Below are positions 1-5,538 of a stretch of DNA of 6,066 bases, in pieces. Position 1 is the stretch's first letter. The number at the start of each line of letters is the position of its first letter. The notes below the pieces were generated by a model. That model worked only from the letters and a program-made list of their open reading frames with translations, had not been told where the DNA came from and searched no databases. This stretch comes from Bacillota bacterium (lineage in GTDB: Bacteria > Bacillota > Clostridia > Clostridiales > Clostridiaceae). Both the position numbers and the translations under genes were made by a program. Where the stretch lies: the NCBI GenBank assembly GCA_023417975.1, contig JAEZDX010000100.1:1-6066 (forward strand). The letters are read 5' to 3'.

Positions 1-1
1 T

Positions 2-442
2 GATATATCAATGCAAATATCACCTACTATTTTAGATGAAGTGAGTTGGGAAGATGTTGTCATGCAGGAGGAAATCTTCGGACCTATTCTTCCGGTGATA
101 GAGTTTAGTGATATAAAGGAAGTAATACAAGCGGTGAATAGCCGTCCAAAACCTTTGGCATTATATGTTTTTACTAACAGTAAAGAGATAGAAAAGCGGG
201 TAATAAGCAGTATTTCCTTTGGCGGCGGCTGTGTAAATGATACCCTTGTACATCTTGTTACCTCCTATATGCCCTTTGGGGGAGTGGGAGAAAGCGGTAT
301 GGGAGGCTATCACGGAAAATGGAGCTTCGATACCTTTACACATAAAAAGAGCGTTTTGAAAAAATCCTTTGCTATTGATATTAAGCTTAGGTATCCTCCT
401 TATAAGGGCAAATTCAAATTGCTTAAAAAGTTAATGGGCTAA
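2..442 (+). CDS. Aldehyde dehydrogenase, class 3-like, C-terminal part (5' end outside window)
   Basis: NAD(P)-dependent oxidation of an aldehyde to a carboxylic acid is the family reaction. The reading frame is open from base 2, so the gene begins upstream; 146 residues remain of a family usually about 450-460 long. Visible family signatures are SPTIL followed by VSWEDVVMQEEIFGPILPV (the EEIFGP cofactor-binding segment), NSRPKPLALYVFT, FGGGCVNDTLVHL, and PFGGVGESGMGGYHGKWSFD followed by THKKSVLKK. The pattern of these segments and the basic C-terminal tail (RYPPY, then KLLKKL) match class 3/fatty-aldehyde type enzymes such as Bacillus YwdH. The catalytic Cys and general-base Glu lie upstream of the window, so activity cannot be judged; the Cys in FGGGC is not the catalytic one. 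The substrate is unknown. The next gene starts 45 bases downstream on the same strand with no terminator between, so cotranscription is possible. Confidence 0.95.
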   Translation, partial: DISMQISPTILDEVSWEDVVMQEEIFGPILPVIEFSDIKEVIQAVNSRPKPLALYVFTNSKEIEKRVISSISFGGGCVNDTLVHLVTSYMPFGGVGESGMGGYHGKWSFDTFTHKKSVLKKSFAIDIKLRYPPYKGKFKLLKKLMG

Positions 443-473
443 ATAAAAGTAACATTTCTATAATTCATGATGA

Positions 474-479
474 GGGAGG
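474..479 (+). promoter_or_regulatory. Ribosome binding site deciding the start at 488
   Basis: GGGAGG lies 8 bases before the ATG at 488. The two in-frame ATGs further upstream (467 and 470) overlap or precede this site and have no Shine-Dalgarno sequence of their own, so 488 is the better start. Confidence 0.75.
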
Positions 480-487
480 CTGAGGCT

Positions 488-1030
488 ATGGTTAAGTATA
501 TACCTAATACACTTTCTGTGCTGAGAATTATATTGTCTCTTATACTTATTCCGGTTGTAAATAATCATGTTTTCTTTACAATTATTTATATAACAGTTGG
601 GTTATCTGACATACTTGACGGATATATGGCACGAAGGTTAGGTTACGAGAGTGAGTTAGGTGCAAAGCTTGACTCTGCTGCGGATCTTTTATTTTACTTT
701 ATATTGGTGTTTGTATTCATAATAATATTTCCTGCAATTTTTCAAGTTCAATATTTAACTGCAATTATTTTAGTAGCCTTAGTGAGGGCAGCAAATATAA
801 TAATGACAAAGATAAAATATAAGAAGTTTGTTTTTATCCACACTGCATCAAATAAGCTGTCCGGACTTTTAATATTCTGTATTCCTTTAAGCTTTTTATT
901 CTTTAATAGTAAGCTTATATTATGGGTAATACTGACGGTTGTATTTTTATCCGCTGTGGAAGAATTATTAATTACAGTAAAATTTGAAAAGCCTGATTTA
1001 AACAGGAGAAGTATCTTTTCAGATAAATAA
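488..1030 (+). CDS. CDP-alcohol phosphatidyltransferase family membrane protein
   Basis: Membrane enzyme family that transfers a phosphatidyl group from CDP-diacylglycerol to an alcohol, releasing CMP, in phospholipid synthesis. The complete family signature D-x2-D-G-x2-A-R-x8-G-x3-D-x3-D is present: D41, D44, G45, A48, R49, G58, D62 and D66 (numbered from the 488 start), with all metal- and CDP-binding residues intact. The rest is strongly hydrophobic, with helices near residues 10-40, 65-85, 88-105 and 125-155, consistent with the six-helix fold. At 180 residues it is the size of PgsA (phosphatidylglycerophosphate synthase). However, where I recall PgsA having a GKxKT-type motif, this protein has HTASNKLSG, so the acceptor alcohol is not certain and I give no symbol. 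It follows the aldehyde dehydrogenase gene by 45 bases and ends before a strong hairpin. ATGs at 467 and 470 would add 7 or 6 residues but lack a suitably placed ribosome binding site. Confidence 0.9.
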   Translation: MVKYIPNTLSVLRIILSLILIPVVNNHVFFTIIYITVGLSDILDGYMARRLGYESELGAKLDSAADLLFYFILVFVFIIIFPAIFQVQYLTAIILVALVRAANIIMTKIKYKKFVFIHTASNKLSGLLIFCIPLSFLFFNSKLILWVILTVVFLSAVEELLITVKFEKPDLNRRSIFSDK

Positions 1031-1071
1031 AGGCTTAATTTGTCTTTTGTAAACTGTATAAATTAGAAGAA

Positions 1072-1127
1072 AATGCGGCCCTATCTCTTTTGGAGGCTTA
1101 ATGCACCAAAAGAGACAGGGCCGCATT
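1072..1127. terminator. Long hairpin between convergent genes, probable bidirectional terminator
   Basis: The arms 1072-1093 and 1106-1127 are complementary over 22 base pairs with one mismatch (A1083 against C1116), around a 12-base loop. Read on the minus strand, the stem is followed by a TTTTCTTCT run (1071-1063), a good U-tract for ending the propeller gene that stops at 1153. On the plus strand it is followed by a weaker AATTTATATAATA, so it may also end the phosphatidyltransferase transcript. The stem is longer than most intrinsic terminators. Confidence 0.8.
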
Positions 1128-1152
1128 AATTTATATAATAGAAGGCTATGAG

Positions 1153-2691
1153 TTATAGACCATTGTCATTGATGAATTTATGGTATAAGGTTTGAGGTAT
1201 AAATTGCTGAACTATAGGCATATTTGCGCTGAGAATACTGAAGTTTTCATTTATAATATCTCTTATTTGAGCTAAGCCGGCGTAATGAGATTCATCACAG
1301 CCTTTTGAGCTGCAGTTATTAATGTCGAAGCTCTTCCAAACCTCGCAGCCTTGGAACGGATTTGCTGTTCCAAGATATAATCTTTCACGGCTGTCAACAT
1401 AAAGAATTCTTCCGCCGTAGTTGTTTGGATTACAAAGTCCGTTAAGGAATACATAGTTAAAATGAACACCATCTTTAGAAATATAGAGATCAAACCCTAT
1501 AGGGTATTTTATAGCTTTCAATATTTCTACTATTGCTGTGTATATTCCAATAAGCAGGGTTGTTGTAGCCTCACCTATCAATTGATTTAAGGCAGCTCTG
1601 TTAGCCAGCAGAGTATCCAGTATTACTTGCATATTGCTGGAGTCATCAAAAGTACTGATAAGCAGCTTCCCTTGGAACTCTTCTATTTGCCAGCCATACA
1701 CATTGAAAGGATTATTAAAACCTGAACGAAGTCCGGAAAGACTTCTTAATTGTCCATCCGATGGATTTAGAGGCGGTAATAGGCTTCCGCCTACAACTAC
1801 TTGCCACCTATCCTGTTTGTCGATTCTTATTATATCGCAGCCTCTTGGAACTAACCAAGACAGCGGCAGACGTTTTGTTCCGCTTACATAAAGATAATCC
1901 TTAAATATACCCATAGCTAAGGTATACACATTTGCAGGATCCCCAAAGCCGTTATCAACTATGAGAGTCCAGTCATTTAACCTAGGTTCAGGACCGTTTG
2001 TTCTCCATACTTGAGCGCCATTAGGAGTACTGGTTCCGAGATAAATTCTATTGTTAAATACTATCATGTTGCTTATGGCACCCGTTGGGTTTTGGCTTGG
2101 TATAAAACCTGGAGCAGTTGGGTCAATAACTGGCTGCCATGGGAAGAATTCAGGATCTCGGCTGCTGTATAGCTGCGGTGTAGGAGACGGATTAGCTTCA
2201 TCAATTGTTGCTACATAAATTCTACCCGCCTGTACAACCATAGCTCTTGAAGAGGTACCCTGCAGCACCGTGTCCGGAAGTATAAACCAATTGACACCGT
2301 TAGTTGACTTTAGTATTTGTACTCTTTGTCCAAAGGTTGCCGCAAATAAGCTCGGACCGCCGCCTATAGGAGAGGTTTCAATCATATATCTAAATCCGGT
2401 AATTCCTGAGCCTACAGGAGCTTTATATACTCTTTCCCAAGGGAAGGCACCGTCTTTTCTATACCTCCATATTTCGGCAAGGTTATCTATAGGACCTGGG
2501 TTTATTAACGCAGGAAGCTGAGTAGCAGGTTCAATAGATCGTATAATATTAACCAATATATTTCTTCCTGTACCTACGTAGATATAGTTATCCAATTCAC
2601 TCATGGACCAGGCATAATTATTTTGTCGTGCATTAATGAGGTTTGTATAGTCAAATCCATTTATTGGAGACACATCACGAAAATTCAACAA
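1153..2691 (-). CDS. Uncharacterised beta-propeller-like protein with helical insertion
   Basis: I do not recognise a named family, and no enzyme motif is evident. The 512 residues contain about seven copies of a two-part repeat: a strand of the form (I/L)Y(V/L)GT, then a strand of the form (V/I)W(R/K)S plus DG/NG and an aromatic residue. Copies start near residues 37, 115, 158, 216, 266, 342 and 437; partner strands include EIWRYRKDG (73-81), LKSTNGVNW (127-135), QVWRTNGP (227-234), YISKDGVHF (403-411) and EVWKS (450-454). STNGVNW and SKDGVHF resemble Asp-box (BNR) turns of sialidase-type propellers. A mostly hydrophobic helical segment (about 354-396) interrupts repeat six, and the C-terminal 45 residues look helical. 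There is no signal peptide or membrane anchor at the N-terminus, so a cytoplasmic or spore/cell-surface-associated location without Sec export is inferred. The start is TTG, chosen because AGGAGG lies 8 bases before it. By eye it is somewhat richer in G+C than its neighbours. Confidence 0.85.
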   Translation of the reverse strand: MLNFRDVSPINGFDYTNLINARQNNYAWSMSELDNYIYVGTGRNILVNIIRSIEPATQLPALINPGPIDNLAEIWRYRKDGAFPWERVYKAPVGSGITGFRYMIETSPIGGGPSLFAATFGQRVQILKSTNGVNWFILPDTVLQGTSSRAMVVQAGRIYVATIDEANPSPTPQLYSSRDPEFFPWQPVIDPTAPGFIPSQNPTGAISNMIVFNNRIYLGTSTPNGAQVWRTNGPEPRLNDWTLIVDNGFGDPANVYTLAMGIFKDYLYVSGTKRLPLSWLVPRGCDIIRIDKQDRWQVVVGGSLLPPLNPSDGQLRSLSGLRSGFNNPFNVYGWQIEEFQGKLLISTFDDSSNMQVILDTLLANRAALNQLIGEATTTLLIGIYTAIVEILKAIKYPIGFDLYISKDGVHFNYVFLNGLCNPNNYGGRILYVDSRERLYLGTANPFQGCEVWKSFDINNCSSKGCDESHYAGLAQIRDIINENFSILSANMPIVQQFIPQTLYHKFINDNGL

Positions 2692-2699
2692 TCTTCATT

Positions 2700-2705
2700 C
2701 CTCCT
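2700..2705 (-). promoter_or_regulatory. Ribosome binding site supporting a TTG start
   Basis: On the minus strand AGGAGG (within AAAGGAGG) ends 8 bases before the TTG at 2691, ideal spacing. The only nearby ATG (2698-2696) is one base from this site and in another frame that stops after seven codons, so TTG is the supported initiator of the 512-residue gene. Confidence 0.8.
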
Positions 2706-2733
2706 TTACTATTAAAAGACTACATCCTACTAA

Positions 2734-2760
2734 TAATATATGTGAACTGACGAATATTGT
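2734..2760 (-). promoter_or_regulatory. Candidate promoter of the propeller gene, sporulation-sigma-like
   Basis: Read on the minus strand, the segment contains AC (2760-2759), 16 bases, then CATATATTA (2742-2734). This resembles the SigK-type consensus (AC ... CATAnnnTA), and the first eight bases resemble a SigE -10. A vegetative reading (TATATT as -10) is possible, but no good -35 sits at the right distance. The inferred transcript start would be about 15-20 bases before the ribosome binding site. Short AT-rich matches like this arise by chance, so this is tentative. Confidence 0.3.
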
Positions 2761-2775
2761 TGCTTAATGTTTTGC

Positions 2776-2785
2776 TTGTATACAA
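2776..2785. repeat. 10-bp palindrome TTGTATACAA in the divergent promoter region
   Basis: Perfect palindrome in the 247-base region between the divergent propeller and regulator genes. It lies about 85 bases upstream of the regulator gene's -10 and about 35 bases upstream of the candidate -10 of the minus-strand gene. It could be an operator half or a chance AT-rich palindrome. It does not fit the BceR-type TnACA-N4-TGTAA pattern. Confidence 0.25.
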
Positions 2786-2847
2786 AAGTATTCACCTATT
2801 TTCTCCATTAAAAGCAAGAATATGGGTACATGTTGCAATTAATGCTA

Positions 2848-2876
2848 TCTACATTTATTATATTTGGTATTATAAT
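2848..2876 (+). promoter_or_regulatory. Probable housekeeping promoter of the regulator/kinase operon
   Basis: TCTACA (2848-2853, four of six bases matching TTGACA), a 17-base spacer and a perfect TATAAT (2871-2876). Transcription would start near 2883, leaving a leader of about 55 bases with AAAGGA (2923-2928) ten bases before the ATG at 2939. No BceR-type inverted repeat is seen here, which suggests constitutive low-level expression. Confidence 0.6.
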
Positions 2877-2938
2877 AGTCTTAAAAATGATTAGATACTG
2901 AAAAGTATAAATTAGGCCGTCGAAAGGATAAAAATGTT

Positions 2939-3613
2939 ATGTTTAAAATTATGATAGTGGAAGATGATGAAAAAATGAGGGGAATAGTTTTGGAAAGCTT
3001 AATAAGATGGGGCTTTCAAGGGTATTATGTACAAGACTTTAACAGTGTATTTGATGATTTTGTAAAATATGAGCCTCACCTTGTTTTAATGGATATAAAT
3101 CTTACCGCCTATGATGGTTTTTATTGGTGCGGTAAAATAAGAGAAATTTCAAAGGTTCCTATAATATTTATATCTTCGAGGAACACAAATATGGACATAA
3201 TTATGGCAGTGAACATGGGTGGAGATGACTTTATACAAAAGCCTTTTTCTCTGGAGGTTTTAATGGCAAAGATAAATGCACTGTTAAGGAGAACCTATAA
3301 TTATACAAATGCTCTCTCAAATATAATTGAGCACAGAGGCGCGGTACTTAACCTTAAGAACAGTTCTATCATATTTCAGGACGAAAAAGCAGAGCTTACA
3401 AAAAACGAGTTTAAGATTCTTTATACCCTTATGAAAGAGAACGGGGAAATTGTAAGCAGAGACAGAATTATGAGAGCACTTTGGGAGGATGAAAGCTTCA
3501 TAGATGACAATACTTTAACTGTAAACATAAATCGATTGAGAAAAAAGCTAGAGGATTTGGGCTTGGCTGATTACATTCAGACGAAGAAAGGTCAGGGGTA
3601 TGTAGTGCTATGA
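2939..3613 (+). CDS. bceR: OmpR-family response regulator, BceR type
   Basis: Cytoplasmic DNA-binding regulator that is phosphorylated by the kinase encoded immediately downstream. The receiver domain spans about residues 1-115: acidic pocket E8-D9-D10, phosphoacceptor D52 in LVLMDINL, switch serines S79/S80 and the conserved K101 in QKPFS. A winged-helix output domain (about 128-224) carries the typical LTKNEFKIL, DDNTLTVNINRLRKKL and the C-terminal KKGQGYVV. The segments DGFYWC, FISSRNTNMDI and MGGDDFIQKPFSLEVLMAKI are characteristic of the BceR/GraR/YxdJ subfamily controlling antimicrobial-peptide transporters. Length (224) is typical and no key residue is missing. Its stop codon overlaps the kinase start (ATGA at 3610-3613), implying translational coupling. 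The likely target is the promoter before the ABC ATPase gene at 5539, where a matching inverted repeat lies. The symbol denotes subfamily; which paralogue it corresponds to is not determinable. Confidence 0.93.
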   Translation: MFKIMIVEDDEKMRGIVLESLIRWGFQGYYVQDFNSVFDDFVKYEPHLVLMDINLTAYDGFYWCGKIREISKVPIIFISSRNTNMDIIMAVNMGGDDFIQKPFSLEVLMAKINALLRRTYNYTNALSNIIEHRGAVLNLKNSSIIFQDEKAELTKNEFKILYTLMKENGEIVSRDRIMRALWEDESFIDDNTLTVNINRLRKKLEDLGLADYIQTKKGQGYVVL

Positions 3614-4641
3614 CATTAATAAAATTTTTAGCTGACAAAAAGGTATCTGTATTTTGTTTTACATTATTGATGCTTTTTATATCAATGGTAATGCGCCTGG
3701 ATAGTTTTGCAAGGGTCAGTGCTGCAAGCATAGTGTATATTAATCTGGTTTCCTTTTCTTTTTTTACACTTTATTTAATAGCCTCATATGCCTACTATAG
3801 ACGTTATTATAAAAGTCTGTCCCAAATTATAGAATATAGAAGAGATGAAATAATAAATCGCCTTCCGAAGCCAAGGAACCATGAACAAGCACTTATTTAT
3901 GAGGTGCTATTAGCGCTGCATAATGAAGAAAGCTTAAAGCTGCAGGCGATGCATCAACAAAAGAAGGATTATGAAGAGTTTATAACCCGCTGGGTACATG
4001 AAGTAAAAAATCCCATATCCGTTAGCAGACTATTAATTGAAAGCAGCATAAGTACTCCCAACAAGGAAACATTATACAGTCTTGAAGAAGAGGTAGATAA
4101 AATAGATAACTATATAGAGCAGGCACTTTACTACTCAAAAGCTGATGAATTTTCAAAAGACTATCTTATTAATGAAGTTGAATTGGAAAGATTGGTTAAG
4201 GAAGCCATAAAAAAGCATGCCAAAACTTTTATAAATAAAAGGATAAATGTAGAAATCAATGACATTGCTTTAGAAGTTACAACTGACAAGAAGTGGCTTT
4301 CCTTCATTTTTGATCAGATCTTGTCAAACGCATTAAAATATACTCCGCAGGACGGAAACATAAAAATATACGGTTTGGTTGAAGACAAGGTTAAGAAGCT
4401 TATTATTGAAGATACTGGAGTTGGAATTAAGCCGGAAGACATTAATAGGGTGTTTAATAAAGGCTTTACAGGATATAACGGAAGAGAAAACTATAAATCC
4501 ACAGGTATAGGACTTTATCTTTCAAAGAAACTGGCTCAGAAGCTTGGACACGATATAGCTATTGAATCAAAATATGGTGAATACACAAAAGTAGCTATTG
4601 TATTTCCGAAGCTTACAGAGTATTTTCAGGTTGCGAAATAA
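3610..4641 (+). CDS. bceS: Intramembrane-sensing histidine kinase, BceS type
   Basis: Membrane sensor kinase that phosphorylates the preceding regulator. Two membrane helices (about residues 12-29 and 39-61) are joined by only about nine residues, so there is no extracellular sensor domain; this is the architecture of kinases that receive their signal from a partner ABC transporter. It continues with the dimerisation/phosphotransfer domain with H130 (FITRWVHEVKNPIS), then the ATPase domain: N box with N240 and K243 (QILSNALKYT), G1 box D268-T-G-V-G272, an F box around FNKGFTG (282-288) and G2 box G299-I-G-L. All catalytic residues are present and the length (343) is typical. The start overlaps the regulator's stop by four bases. 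There is no terminator after it before the lipoprotein gene 92 bases downstream. The ligand is probably a cell-wall-active peptide, by family analogy only. Confidence 0.93.
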   Translation: MTLIKFLADKKVSVFCFTLLMLFISMVMRLDSFARVSAASIVYINLVSFSFFTLYLIASYAYYRRYYKSLSQIIEYRRDEIINRLPKPRNHEQALIYEVLLALHNEESLKLQAMHQQKKDYEEFITRWVHEVKNPISVSRLLIESSISTPNKETLYSLEEEVDKIDNYIEQALYYSKADEFSKDYLINEVELERLVKEAIKKHAKTFINKRINVEINDIALEVTTDKKWLSFIFDQILSNALKYTPQDGNIKIYGLVEDKVKKLIIEDTGVGIKPEDINRVFNKGFTGYNGRENYKSTGIGLYLSKKLAQKLGHDIAIESKYGEYTKVAIVFPKLTEYFQVAK

Positions 4642-4733
4642 TAAGACATTAAAATAACAAAAACATACATGAATTTTACTATAGTGGTAATAATGTAATT
4701 GATGTTTAAAATTCTTGTTTAAGGAGGTTTTTT

Positions 4734-5315
4734 ATGAAAATAAAAGCAATAGTAATTACAATGCTTCTGTGTGTTACATTATTACCGGGATGTAAGAAAA
4801 CAGAAAATCAGCCAAATCAGCAGGCATCTCCAAGCCCAACTGCAACAGTAACACCTACAGGTACACCAAAAACTACAACACCTGATGCCACAACCTCAGC
4901 TTCACTTGTAAAGAGCGGAGATGCATTTGTTGAGGCTATAAGCAGAGGCGGTACATGGATTATAGCAATATTAAACGATTTAACTATTAATAAGGAACTT
5001 ACAGTTGACGGGGAGTTTAAGAATAACAAGCAGCCGCCTGTATCTCAGCGTAAACTGGCTTTCTATGCTCAGGATGATAAACGTAATGTAACAGCCAAAT
5101 ACACCTTAACAGCTCCTAAAATGACAATTAACAGTCCTGACTGTGCAATATGGTACGGTACCTTTAAAGGCGATTTATATGTAGCGGCTAAGAATTTTCA
5201 GTTAATTGGTGCAACTGTTGACGGAAACATATATTTTACTAATGATGATGCTAAAGCTACATTCAAGATGGATGATAAAAGTAAAGTAACCGGTAAGCAA
5301 GAAATAAAGAAATAA
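4734..5315 (+). CDS. Small lipoprotein with Thr/Pro-rich linker and beta-rich domain, function unknown
   Basis: Residues 1-20 form a lipoprotein signal peptide: a lysine-containing start, a hydrophobic core (5-17) and the lipobox LPGC with C20 as the expected lipidated residue (proline at -2 is less common but tolerated). Residues 21-57 are a low-complexity tether rich in Gln, Pro, Ser and Thr with PSP, TPT and TTTP units. The remaining 136 residues look beta-rich. SGDAFVEAISRGGTWIIAI (61-79), then LTINKELTVDGEF, resembles the N-terminal cap of right-handed beta-helix proteins, and KGDLYV, then TVDGNIYF and SKVTG, look like further solenoid rungs. No catalytic motif is seen. Expected location is the outer face of the cytoplasmic membrane. 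AGGAGG lies 6 bases before the ATG. It sits between the kinase and ABC ATPase genes, with terminators after it, so it probably shares a transcript with the regulator and kinase. A role in peptide resistance is inferred only from position. Confidence 0.85.
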   Translation: MKIKAIVITMLLCVTLLPGCKKTENQPNQQASPSPTATVTPTGTPKTTTPDATTSASLVKSGDAFVEAISRGGTWIIAILNDLTINKELTVDGEFKNNKQPPVSQRKLAFYAQDDKRNVTAKYTLTAPKMTINSPDCAIWYGTFKGDLYVAAKNFQLIGATVDGNIYFTNDDAKATFKMDDKSKVTGKQEIKK

Positions 5316-5326
5316 GATTGTATTCT

Positions 5327-5353
5327 AAAAGTGGCTGCAGCCACTTTTGTTTT
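5327..5353 (+). terminator. Intrinsic terminator after the lipoprotein gene
   Basis: Perfect 22-base palindrome (5327-5348) forming a nine-pair stem AAAAGTGGC/GCCACTTTT with a TGCA loop, followed by GTTTT. It starts 12 bases after the lipoprotein stop codon and separates the regulator-kinase-lipoprotein unit from the ABC transporter unit. The A-run before and T-run after would let it work in either direction. Confidence 0.9.
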
Positions 5354-5372
5354 ATAAATAAAATGCAGCATT

Positions 5373-5402
5373 AAAAGAGGAACCTATTATGGTTCTTTTT
5401 TT
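5373..5402 (+). terminator. Second hairpin with U-run, probable back-up terminator
   Basis: GGAACC (5379-5384) pairs with GGTTCT (5391-5396) around a TATTAT loop, with one G-U pair; flanking A/G and T residues can extend the stem to twelve pairs. Seven to eight T residues follow the core stem. It lies 24 bases after the first terminator and 20 bases before the candidate operator of the next gene. Confidence 0.75.
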
Positions 5403-5422
5403 ATTAAAGTTTAAGTCGTATG

Positions 5423-5436
5423 TGACAAAAATGTAA
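5423..5436. promoter_or_regulatory. Candidate BceR-type operator before the ABC transporter
   Basis: TGACA-AAAA-TGTAA matches the inverted repeat TnACA-N4-TGTAA that I recall as the consensus for BceR-like regulators. Its centre is about 73 bases upstream of the inferred transcript start, which suits an activator. A further TGTAAG half-site lies exactly 21 bases downstream (5453-5458), two helical turns away on the same DNA face. The match is direct; regulation by the neighbouring regulator is inferred. Confidence 0.65.
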
Positions 5437-5467
5437 GGAATAGATGTGGTTTTGTAAGATGAAAAAA

Positions 5468-5496
5468 TGGATTAATAGGGCCATATTTTATACAAT
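5468..5496 (+). promoter_or_regulatory. Probable activator-dependent promoter of the ABC transporter gene
   Basis: TACAAT (5491-5496) is a good -10 (five of six). The hexamer 17 bases upstream, TGGATT (5468-5473), is a poor -35 (three of six), as expected where an activator bound at 5423-5457 is required. The transcript would start near 5503, with GGAGG (5528-5532) six bases before the ATG at 5539. Confidence 0.5.
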
Positions 5497-5538
5497 AGTT
5501 TTGTAGTTAAATATTTTACTATAAAGCGGAGGTTAAAA

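Noticed and set aside
459..464. Perfect TATAAT just before the phosphatidyltransferase gene
   Set aside because: No -35-like hexamer lies 16-18 bases upstream, and the implied transcript start (about 471) would leave almost no leader ahead of the ribosome binding site at 474.
467..487. Upstream in-frame ATGs adding up to seven residues to the phosphatidyltransferase
   Set aside because: They sit on or before the GGGAGG at 474-479, which is correctly spaced only for the ATG at 488.
1634..1891. Open frame on the plus strand inside the propeller gene (also a similar one at 2270-2521)
   Set aside because: Lies wholly antisense to a well-supported gene, shows no ribosome binding site and no recognisable protein features.
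2675..2698. Seven-codon minus-strand reading frame (ATG at 2698) overlapping the start of the propeller gene
   Set aside because: Its ATG is only one base from the AGGAGG, too close for initiation; probably chance.
2934..2954. Six-codon frame (ATG at 2934) overlapping the response regulator start
   Set aside because: It could compete for the same ribosome binding site, but such short out-of-frame ATGs are common in AT-rich DNA and nothing else supports a regulatory role.
4642..4733. Possible separate promoter for the lipoprotein gene (AATAAT at 4689-4694, TTTACT at 4675-4680)
   Set aside because: The hexamers do not pair at acceptable spacing, and no terminator precedes them, so cotranscription with the kinase gene is simpler.
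4817..5029. Minus-strand open frame antisense to the lipoprotein gene, with Val-rich sequence
   Set aside because: It is the mirror of the Thr/Pro-rich linker codons; no start signal or family resemblance.
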